The translations under genes were made by a program, and so were the position numbers. Below, piece by piece: positions 56,808-64,000 of a stretch of DNA of 64,000 nucleotides (within the stretch, counting starts at the first letter, position 1; each line of letters begins with the position of its first letter). This stretch comes from Limnanthes douglasii subsp. nivea (taxonomy: Eukaryota; Streptophyta; Magnoliopsida; Brassicales; Limnanthaceae). Location of the stretch: assembly GCA_036936605.1 (NCBI GenBank), contig JAUPFV010000003.1, positions 146,414,997 through 146,478,996 of the forward strand, written 5' to 3'. The notes below the pieces were generated by a model. It worked only from the letters and a program-made list of their open reading frames with translations, did no database searches and had not been told where the DNA came from.

Positions 56808-57187
56808 CTGCTAATCTTTGTTTATTCGGACTGCCCCCAGAGTTTTAGGGGCAAGTGCAGTTGCATAACATTCTCTTGCTATTTTTGGCTACTCCGGACA
56901 ACTCCCACTTGCCCTTGAAATGCATACTTTAAACATTGGTGAACCGTTGAAGCCACAACATGTATCTTAGAGAGCCAGGATCTCCTAAAGATCACATTGT
57001 ATCACGTGGGATAATCTACTACAACGAAAAGTACCTTGACCATCTTCTTGAAAGGGCCCTTGTCCAATAAAACCTCCTCCTCATACTCTCCGACCACATC
57101 CACAGAGCTTCTTGTGAAGCCCACAATGGACCTGTTCGAATGTTGAATCATTGCTGGATTCTTCATCTGTTTATGGGAACTTAACAA
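56808..57187 (-). pseudogene. Tat-2 protease remnant
   Basis: 57002-57187 reads NPAMIQHSNRSIVGF, then LLDKGPFKKMVKVLFVVVDYP and YNVIFRRSWLSKIHVVAS. These match the flap and C-terminal half of gypsy proteases (usual YNAILGRPWLHKI). The active-site VLVDTGSS block that should precede it is absent between gag and this segment, so a deletion has removed the catalytic aspartate. Confidence 0.75.
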
Positions 57188-58782
57188 AGTATAGTAAGTG
57201 ACTCAAAAAAGCTTATCAGCCCAGACACTATCTTGGTATGTTCTGTAATCACCCCCACTTTATTTCGGGTTGGATCAGGATCCAAATATTCTGATTCTAC
57301 ATCAAACCTTTCAATGATTACCATGGCCCCATCCAGAGCCGATGTCCCTGTATTGTTTGTTGGACCAGTCCGGTGAGCATTGTCAGACCTGTTCCCACTT
57401 CTTCTCTTGACATAAGCTCCCAGTTTTCCTCTTTCAATCAAATACTGCACCTTTTGTTTCAAGTCGATGAAATCCTCGGTGTTATGGCCAATATCATGAT
57501 GATATTGACAAAAACAGGTATTACGAATTTCCCTAGGAGATTGAAGCGCTGCCGGATTCCTGAAGTGTGCCTCATCTTTCGTTTTGTCATAGATAGTTGC
57601 CACATTTTCTTTTAATTCAGCAAACCACTCTGGTTGGACCCAAGGTTCCCGCTTATTTCTAAATTGCTGGCTCTGAGCTGGAGCTGGGTGAGATTGAGCA
57701 TGTTTGGCCCTGTTGGGCCCCTGTCTGGCTTCTTTAGCCTTGTATCCGGACTGGTTCTGGTTTGGTGCAGCCGGGGCAGACCTCACTTGTCTGTGCACCC
57801 TAGTCTTTTTTGTTTCATCTACATTGATTTGCTTTCCAACTTGGTTCAGCAAACCACCCCAAGTCATGGCCTTTTTTCTGGTTACCGAATCGGCCAGATT
57901 TCCAGGGTTTAATCCTTGCCTCAAAGAAGTTATTGCTACCTGCTCCAAGCAATCAGCTAGCCCATTATTTGTGTTCACGAACCGGCTTATATAGTCTTTT
58001 AGTGATTCGTTTGGCTCTTGGGCACAATAGATAATAGTATCTCCATTGCCCTTCACCTCCTTACTGCCAACAAACTGCCTCCCGAAAGCCACCCAAAATG
58101 TGTCAAAGTTTCTAATACAACCCTGTGGTAGGCTATTGTACCATTTCAAAGCACTCCCCATAAAAGATTGAGAGAAGGCTCTACAAATCAGTTTGTCATC
58201 ATCATCAAAATTCATCATAAATTTTTTAAATTGTTCCAGATGATTTTCTGGATCCTTGCTCCCGTCATACTTCTCCATCTTAGTACTGTCAAATCTCTTC
58301 GGAAGGTTTCCGGACAGAATTTTGGAAGACAATGAGGATTGTCTCCAATTCCGGCCACGACTAAAGACAATATCTTCATTAGGTGTTGCAAAAATATATG
58401 GCTCATCGTGAAAAGCGAAGGGATCCATCAGCATCCGATCCATATGCCTATGGCTATGGCTGTGGCTGTGAGACGACCCTTTTCCCAGATGCCTCTTTAA
58501 CCTCCTATGCCTATCTCTCTTTCTTGAATATTGTTTAACCAACTTTTGCTTTTTCTTGGATTTGTCCTCGTCACTGCTGGATGGCAAAGACTTCTCAAGT
58601 CCATCCTCATTTGAAGAGCTACTAGAGGACTCAGACTCTGAGCTCTCCACCGGTTTAGACCGGTGAGATTTCTTGGAATTGACACGGGTCTTTTTTGTAC
58701 TCAAGTGAGTCTTTGCTGACGGGTCATTCTCCCTGGGGTTATTAGTATGGTAAATGGCTGACACTTTCGACTTTTCTTTCAA
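57181..58782 (-). CDS. gag: Tat-2 Gag, long open frame
   Basis: 533 codons without a stop. The N-terminal half is Ser/Lys/Arg-rich with a polyserine segment (ESESSSSSSNEDG) and a His/Ser run. The conserved Gag core is at residues about 170-330: DPENHLEQFKKFMMNFDDDD, RAFSQSFMGSALKWYNSLPQ, FGRQFVGSKEVKGNGDTIIY and ESLKDYISRFVN. A C-terminal segment has CQYHHDIGHNTEDFIDLKQK, the usual YCxxHxxxGHxTExC zinc-like motif with changes. The true start lies upstream: homologous residues continue to about 58975 in another frame (EERDMLKAEIESLRAV), with the break at an A-run near 58795. It is the best preserved coding part of Tat-2, but belongs to a broken element. Confidence 0.85.
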   Translation of the reverse strand: MKEKSKVSAIYHTNNPRENDPSAKTHLSTKKTRVNSKKSHRSKPVESSESESSSSSSNEDGLEKSLPSSSDEDKSKKKQKLVKQYSRKRDRHRRLKRHLGKGSSHSHSHSHRHMDRMLMDPFAFHDEPYIFATPNEDIVFSRGRNWRQSSLSSKILSGNLPKRFDSTKMEKYDGSKDPENHLEQFKKFMMNFDDDDKLICRAFSQSFMGSALKWYNSLPQGCIRNFDTFWVAFGRQFVGSKEVKGNGDTIIYCAQEPNESLKDYISRFVNTNNGLADCLEQVAITSLRQGLNPGNLADSVTRKKAMTWGGLLNQVGKQINVDETKKTRVHRQVRSAPAAPNQNQSGYKAKEARQGPNRAKHAQSHPAPAQSQQFRNKREPWVQPEWFAELKENVATIYDKTKDEAHFRNPAALQSPREIRNTCFCQYHHDIGHNTEDFIDLKQKVQYLIERGKLGAYVKRRSGNRSDNAHRTGPTNNTGTSALDGAMVIIERFDVESEYLDPDPTRNKVGVITEHTKIVSGLISFFESLTILC

Positions 58783-58972
58783 ACCCTTCTCTGCCTTTTT
58801 TTACAGCTCTTAATGATTCTATTTCAGCTTTCAACATGTCTCGTTCTTCAATCGTGTATTCATCATTCTCACCCACCACTTCTATCAAAGGTGGTGGCAC
58901 TGCTTGCTCATCCGGATTTATCAGAACTGGTTTTTCTTGCTAGTTTTGAATGTTAAATTCAGGAACCTTCTC

Positions 58973-58990
58973 CTCTCATTGTAGTCGCCA
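58973..58990 (-). other. Primer binding site of Tat-2
   Basis: It reads TGGCGACTACAATGAGAG on the minus strand, three bases inside the 5' LTR. The first eight bases fit tRNA-Arg sites reported for Ogre/Tat elements; tRNA identity is inferred. Confidence 0.7.
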
Positions 58991-58993
58991 ATT

Positions 58994-59357
58994 TGATGTG
59001 GTTTATTTTAATACCGAGGGTGTTTTAGAGAATTTCAAAGGTATTAAATATTTGGGTGTTTTGTAGTGAGAGATTTAAGTTGTCTGGTTGTATTAAATTT
59101 TCACCCCCCTATTAATGAAAGTGGTTGGGTATTTATACCCTTAACTATGAACCGATGGGCTTTCGGGTCAAGTTGTGAAACCGGGTCGAGTTTAAAGACC
59201 CATTAGTTCTTAAGTAGATTAGCACATAGCTTAGTCAAAAGGTGTTTAGTGTTTTAATACTTTTGTCCTCTCCGGATAGTTCAGTGGGCACCTATTGTCC
59301 GAATTACCCATGTCCGGTTTTCTCAGTGAGTGGTGGTGAATAATTCCGGACTCATCA
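58994..59357 (-). repeat. Tat-2 5' LTR
   Basis: 364 bp, TGATG...CTCATCA, followed by ATGTA at 59358-59362. Confidence 0.95.
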
Positions 59358-59362
59358 ATGTA

Positions 59363-59490
59363 TGTCTCACATATCGCAAGCATGTCTTGCATATCACACG
59401 TATGGTAACTATACAAGTATTACATCTAATATACCTAAAATCCCACTTGTTCTTACACAAATCTAAACACATGTCTCGCATCCTCTTAAA
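59363..59490 (+). repeat. TCTCGCAT-motif field, continuation right of Tat-2
   Basis: TGTCTCACAT, TGTCTTGCAT and TGTCTCGCAT occur within about 110 bp, in the same orientation as left of Tat-2. This confirms that Tat-2 inserted into the field. Confidence 0.85.
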
Positions 59491-60079
59491 GGATCGGTTT
59501 AACCTCAACTCTCCAAAGATTTCACAACTTAAAGTAACTTATAAATTACAAAAAAAAAGACAACTATGAGTTTATAACTAATAAGAAAAAGAAAAGGAGC
59601 TGAAAACTTCATATTAAGAAATTGCAATACTTGAAACTGTATATCTCAGTTTTTCCAACCATGTTCTTCATAAATGATGATATGAATCCAAAATATAGTT
59701 GTTTTTTAAGGTTTTGAACTGCAATCTTCAAAAAATAGAAAAAATATCTCTTAAGAAGTTGTGATATTGAAAAAGAGGAAAAATATGTTAAGGTTACTAA
59801 GTTTCTAACTCTAAAATAAGGTTTCACTAAAAAAGGCTTACAGAGTTGGTTGAAGTTATTTAGGGTATTATTAAAAAGATGGTATTAATTTTAAGTTAAG
59901 TACAAAAAATAAGTATTACGTATGTATTATAGTTGGGGTATTAAATGGGAGTTAACTTTGGTTTTGTGTTCCTTTAGGTACAATACTCATTTAATTAGCA
60001 TAAAATGTAATAATATAAAAATTTCGTTAAAATTTTAATAATTTCTTTTTGTTAAGATATTTTTATTGCGAGAAATATG
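59491..60079. other. AT-rich DNA, nothing recognised
   Basis: No motif, repeat or coding sequence was identified. Confidence 0.5.
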
Positions 60080-60530
60080 AAGTTTTTTCCTTGTATCTCG
60101 CATCTAGCGTCTTGCTAGATGGGAGACCAAGGTAAAATTTAAATTTTAAATTTAAATCTTACATGCTAGATGGGAGACCTAAATGCTAGACTAGTGTACA
60201 TGCGAGACCTAGATGGTAGATACTACATTCGAGATTGGATGTTAGATATTAAATGCAAGACTATAGTAAAATAGAAATGGTAAATGTGAGACGTAGATAT
60301 TATATGATAGATGCGAGGTCTATATTGTAGATACTAGATACGAGACCAATAAAAATAGAAATGATATATACGAAACCTATATTTTAGATTTTAGATGTTA
60401 TATGCGATACCAGTGTAAATAAAAATAGTAGATGTGAAAGCTAAATTTTAGATGTTAAATGCGAGAGCTAAATTTTAGATGCTAGATGCGAGAACTTTGT
60501 AAAATAAAAATGCTAGATATGATGTCATAT
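60080..60530 (-). repeat. TCTCGCAT-motif array, inverted orientation
   Basis: Here the motif appears as its reverse complement, ATGCGAGAC and variants (ATGTGAGAC, ATACGAGACC, ATGCGAGAGC), about a dozen times at 30-60 bp spacing, within units resembling TTTTAGATGCTAGATGCGAG. It marks a switch of orientation near the right end of the motif field. Confidence 0.85.
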
Positions 60531-61833
60531 GCACATGTTTGGTTATTGATAAAAACACTTTTTTTATCAGAATGCTAATCTCTACTCGGTCTTAGATCTT
60601 CAGTGATGATGTTGTCTAGCCGTTATATCAAACTGTTATATTGGACATATGTCTGTTCGTCGGGATCAAACGGACGTCCGTCTATTATAATGGATATTAA
60701 TTTGACCAACGTCTGTTACGATCAAAACGAGTCGAACACTAAGAAAACAGCAGGTCAAAATAATAAGAATTATAATTACAAAAACAACGCCATATAAGAG
60801 ATAAAATGATAAAATTAACACTTCTTGTATAAGAAACAGAAAATATCCTCTCTAATCTTAAAAAACCCTAACATGATCCCAAAACATGAAAAAACAAGAT
60901 TCATGACTCACCCGAGTGTCAATATTCTCAATTATAACAAAACCAAAATCCTCAAAAGGTTAAACAATATAATTAGATAAAACAAGAATCATACAACAAT
61001 CCCAAATTTTACAAACACAAAGACGTTCAACTTACCGATGGACAATGGAAAAAGAATTATGACGATATGAAATGAACCTATTGTAGCAAGAGAGCTGCCT
61101 ATGAGGATTGAGAAATTAAATAGAATCAGTGGTGAGAGTAGGATATTGTTTTTATGAGACTTAGACCAATGGACAAAAGGGAGAAATAAGTTGGTTCTCG
61201 TTCGTGTGTTAAAATCGTGAATAATAGAAATGTTTGTTTGACGGATTTGGCTAATGCTAATGATTATATCCGGTTAAATAGGCTCAGTGGCCTCTACTTC
61301 ACCTTTGATTTTTGTTTTCCAGATACTACAATTCATAAGGAATTTTATCCAACTATGTAAATGGTCTAAGATCTAATTGATACTAGTTGATTTCAATATC
61401 TAACTATGGTTATAATTTTGTTCTTGTAATCTATTTTCTTATGGGTATGTGTTCTAATGTACTCCGGCTTCTGATTAGCTTAAATTTAGTATGTCATATG
61501 TATTAAGAATTGTGTGTTTGATTGCATCAGGTTTAAGTTTTCACTTAATATTGTATTATTCATTTTCTACATAGGAGATGGTAACGTTGCTCAGTCTACT
61601 TATAAATATTTGTTTGTCGAGTCTACTTGAAGGGTTTTAGGATCTATGTCATCATATATAGTTTAGTTCACATTTCCTCTTAGATGATTATATTGGAGAA
61701 AAATTAGAAAATATTATATCACCATGTAATGGGTGTGATTTGTTTTGATCATTACTTAGGTTTGTTTGTTATCAATGCTTATAATGTTGCTTTTGTATAT
61801 TTTTAGGTCCCTAGTTACTGGTCCAAATTCAAA
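60531..61833. other. Intergenic, nothing recognised
   Basis: AT-rich with scattered splice-like sites (e.g. GTAAG on the minus strand near 61034) but no recognisable exon or domain. Confidence 0.45.
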
Positions 61834-62064
61834 ATGAATTTATTCATCTTCTTATCGTATTTATTTTTAGTTTTTGAAAAAGAAAACGTTGATGTTTTGA
61901 AATATAAACAAAATTTAAATTGTTTTTCAAAACAACTGAACTTGTGGAAGCACTCATACAAGGAAGGAATAGTTCAGTATTTTACTGTTGAGACACATGA
62001 TCTGGAAAACTCATACCATGCTTGGCACTATAGAGAATCCATGTGTGATGGTTTGGGCAATTAA
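61834..62064 (+). CDS. Short unrecognised ORF
   Basis: 76 codons with a hydrophobic start (MNLFIFLSYLFLVF), then a mixed charged and aromatic tail (HSYKEGIVQYFTVETHDLEN). Composition is less AT-driven than the flanks, but there is no family I recognise and no promoter signal. It may be an exon or relic, or chance. Confidence 0.2.
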   Translation: MNLFIFLSYLFLVFEKENVDVLKYKQNLNCFSKQLNLWKHSYKEGIVQYFTVETHDLENSYHAWHYRESMCDGLGN

Positions 62065-62689
62065 AGATCTATTTTCCAAGGTTATGCATAGAAGATTTGA
62101 TGTAAACCATGGTATTAATCTCTTTTATCTTGAAATCTAAAAAAACTGTAAGAGATTGGATTTCACATGGTCGCCATTTAGCCATATTAATCTTAAATTT
62201 AAGTCTTACAAAACCTCAAACTTGATTTCTGAAAATGTTTTTAATTTTTTGTAAAATTACAGGTTAGATTCTGAGCGAGACGCTCAGAATTAAGTATTTA
62301 CAAAATAAGTAATTCTGAGGGTTGATCTCGAAATTAGGTGCTATTTTTTTTATTATAAAAACACATAATTCTGAGGGTTGGTTTTGGAATTAGGTGTGTG
62401 AGAGCAATCCTCAGAATTATGTATTATTTTTCTTCAAAAATATATAAAGATATATCTAGATTTTCTTTGATAGAATAAATAACAAAGTGGTCAACATTAT
62501 TGAAATATAAGAAAATAAGAAAACCATGAAGAAAATAATCGTTCCTTTTTTTATATGTCATATCTTTCAAACGATAGCTTCAAAAAACTATTCAAAAATA
62601 TCATTTATTTTTTTAAAGACGAACAAAAATGGATGCATGGAATAATTTTTTTGAATTTGTTTTAGTTGCAAAATAAGTTTAAAAAATGT
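62065..62689. other. AT-rich DNA with AATTCTGAGG repeats and a perfect hairpin
   Basis: ATTCTGAGCG-AGA-CGCTCAGAAT (62268-62290) is a perfect 10-bp inverted repeat with a 3-base loop. AATTCTGAGGGTTG occurs near 62311 and 62371, and CTCAGAATTATG near 62412. No coding sequence. Confidence 0.7.
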
Positions 62690-62691
62690 AA

Positions 62692-63190
62692 TTGTGTTCA
62701 AATTGCGGAATTACATCTAATTTGGTTCCTAATAAATATTTGGTTACTAAAACCCAATCCATGTTCCAGTTGCGTAATTACGTGCAAATGATTTGAAATA
62801 ATAATAAGAAAAAAGTTACGGGATAAGAATTTTGTTGCTGAATAAGTGTGTTTGTGTGAAAAACCAAAATGCTAACCCGTTTTATGAAAATAAGTGTTAA
62901 TTAAGTGTGAAACAACTAACTTTTTTTTTATAATTGCAAAAATTTGTATATTTTTTTTGTTGAAAAAACTGTGAAAAAAATAGATTGTGTTCAAGTTGAA
63001 AAAATACGTGCAATTTGGTTACGAAATAAGTTAAATGAAAACAAGTGTGTTACAATTGCTGAATTATGTGTAATTTGAGTGCTAAGAAACAATTGTATTC
63101 CACTTGCAGAATTCAATCTAATTTGATTGCTAAAAAGCAATCGCGTTCCACTTGCTTGATTACGTGTGTTTTGGTTGTGAAACTAAAAAA
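62692..63190. repeat. Degenerate 48-bp minisatellite
   Basis: Units of the form GTGTTCCACTTGCNGAATTA, then CGTGTAATTTGGTTGCTAA, recur. The best three start at 63047, 63095 and 63143 (period 48); older relics lie near 62692, 62762 and 62988. Confidence 0.75.
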
Positions 63191-63349
63191 CTTTTCGAAA
63201 AATATCTTTTTTTTTATAAAGGGCTTTTTATTGAAACTTAAAGAAGTTCAGACCATTATTGCAATATTACAAGAAAATTAAAAAAAATAAGAAAACATCG
63301 TCTTCAACCTTCCTTCCAAACAGTGAGCCCCAAATTGCAAACCCTAATT

Positions 63350-64000
63350 TCATATTCTCAGATAACCCAATTCCAAGCTTTCTAAAAGAATAATCGCCTT
63401 CAATCCAAGAGGGGCATCTTCACCATTGAAATCAATGCTCCTTCTAACCCTTAAGACTTCCTTAGCCAACCAGTCCGCTCCATGATTCTCTTCTCTATAC
63501 ACATGCTTCACTACCATTTCAGAACAAATTAGTTTCCTACAACACTTAATCAATGGCTCAAGAAACCAAATCGAACATCCATAAAGAAGCAAGCTTACAA
63601 CCACCGTTGAATCAATCTCGACATCAACTTTTTTCAAACCCAGCAACTTACAGAGCCTCAGTCCGTCGAACAACGCTCGGCATTCAGCAATAAGAGGCGT
63701 TGCCTTGCCATACAGTCTGCCAATACCCAGAACCATGCTTCCACTGCTATTTCTGATCAATGCACCTCCACCAGCGTCATGATTAAAGGTACAAGCTCCG
63801 TCAACGTTAATTTTATATCTACCATGCTTTGGGCTTTTCCATTTTAAGAAAATAGGTTTGTTCATTGCACTGATTTGATTCACACACCCCAAATTCATAC
63901 CTTCCTTAATGAATCCAGCCCAATGCTTCTTAGTTAAGGTCTTTGCTTGATCCAGACCATTGATAATGTAGATAATATGCTGAATAATTGTAGTAGCATT
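63350..64000 (-). CDS. RNase H-like domain protein, partial (runs off the window)
   Basis: The frame is open from the window edge to a stop at 63350. Counting from an internal Met at 63898 (182 residues), it has WKSPKHGRYKINVDGA, AGGGALIRNSSGSMVLG, TPLIAECRALFDGLRLCK, KKVDVEIDSTVV and EENHGADWLAKEVLR. These match the plant RNase H-like family (RVT_3 type) found at the end of LINE-related ORFs and as stand-alone proteins. The four acidic catalytic positions are present: D33, E72, D96 and D141. The reading frame continues upstream (KKHWAGFIKEG) without a stop to 64000, so the true start is outside. It may be the C-terminus of a LINE ORF or a domesticated gene. Confidence 0.85.
   Translation of the reverse strand, partial: NATTIIQHIIYIINGLDQAKTLTKKHWAGFIKEGMNLGCVNQISAMNKPIFLKWKSPKHGRYKINVDGACTFNHDAGGGALIRNSSGSMVLGIGRLYGKATPLIAECRALFDGLRLCKLLGLKKVDVEIDSTVVVSLLLYGCSIWFLEPLIKCCRKLICSEMVVKHVYREENHGADWLAKEVLRVRRSIDFNGEDAPLGLKAIILLESLELGYLRI

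Larger units (their letters stand above)
49246..59357 (-). mobile_element. Tat-2: Tat-lineage Ty3/gypsy retrotransposon, structurally complete
   Basis: 10.1 kb with LTRs TGATG...CTCATCA at both ends and the exact target duplication ATGTA (49241-49245 and 59358-59362). Coding strand is minus: primer site, gag, protease remnant, RT, RNase H, second RNase H, integrase. An antisense ORF on the plus strand precedes the 3' LTR, then comes the polypurine tract. LTR divergence is about 6% by eye (some 20 substitutions plus a 13-bp indel), a fairly recent insertion. It landed in the motif-rich DNA that continues on both sides. Stops in RT, a lost protease active site and a changed integrase aspartate mean it is not autonomous. 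Confidence 0.95.

Noticed and set aside
57634..57994. Overlapping plus-strand frames of 92 and 96 codons
   Set aside because: Antisense shadows of the Tat-2 gag ORF.
60603..60797. 64-codon frame
   Set aside because: No family resemblance; Asn/Lys-rich tail typical of chance frames in AT-rich DNA.

Overview
This window is nuclear DNA of a flowering plant, most likely a eudicot; I could not identify the species. The evidence is a single-exon GRAS-family gene closely resembling LATERAL SUPPRESSOR (LAS/Ls), surrounded by AT-rich DNA packed with plant-type transposable elements: Ty3/gypsy of the Tat lineage, Ty1/copia, LINE, hAT and Mutator-like elements. Only two stretches look like intact coding sequence: the LAS-like gene (4938-6143, minus) and an RNase H-like ORF that runs off the right edge (63350-64000, minus). 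No rRNA, tRNA or CRISPR was seen.

Layout. 1-540 may be organelle-derived. 870-2225 holds an unassigned coding relic. 3165-3407 is a Mutator-type MITE with an exact 9-bp target duplication. 4938-6143 is the LAS-like gene. 6793-7245 is a 228-bp tandem duplication. 7454-26882 is a decayed Tat-lineage element (Tat-1, plus strand). Its 3' LTR was split by an LTR element (A, 17677-26768), which was in turn split by a copia element (Copia-2, 19455-24762). 26883-27300 is a LINE fragment. 32395-39670 is a decayed copia element (Copia-1, plus strand), split by LTR element B (35276-38913), whose right LTR was split by a hAT element (37280-38574). 41146-47096 is a decayed, multi-exon gene with a Ulp1 (C48 cysteine protease) catalytic-cysteine motif; its introns and flanks are filled with a degenerate TCTCGCAT motif. 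49246-59357 is a second Tat-lineage element (Tat-2, minus), complete in outline, with both LTRs and an ATGTA target duplication, inserted into the same motif-rich DNA. 59358-64000 holds the last motif arrays (orientation reversed at 60.1-60.5 kb), AT-rich DNA, a minisatellite and the RNase H-like ORF.

Three points stand out. (1) A and B appear to belong to one family: similar LTR ends, PPT and leader, and an initiator-Met-type PBS. They lack visible RT and integrase but carry different fused fragments of host genes: phospholipase D, tubulin cofactor D, HSP70, a CCCH zinc finger, a POL-like PP2C and an ABCB transporter in A; eIF4A and 2,3-BPG-independent phosphoglycerate mutase in B. This looks like repeated gene capture by a non-autonomous LTR retrotransposon. 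(2) Both Tat elements carry a convergent antisense ORF between pol and the 3' LTR, with a shared motif and intron signals at a matching place. (3) The TCTCGCAT motif field spans about 9 kb once Tat-2 is removed and is not explained by any listed element.

Frameshifts, stops and lost catalytic residues show that none of the retroelements could act alone as read here. All family calls come from reading translated motifs by eye; no database search was possible.
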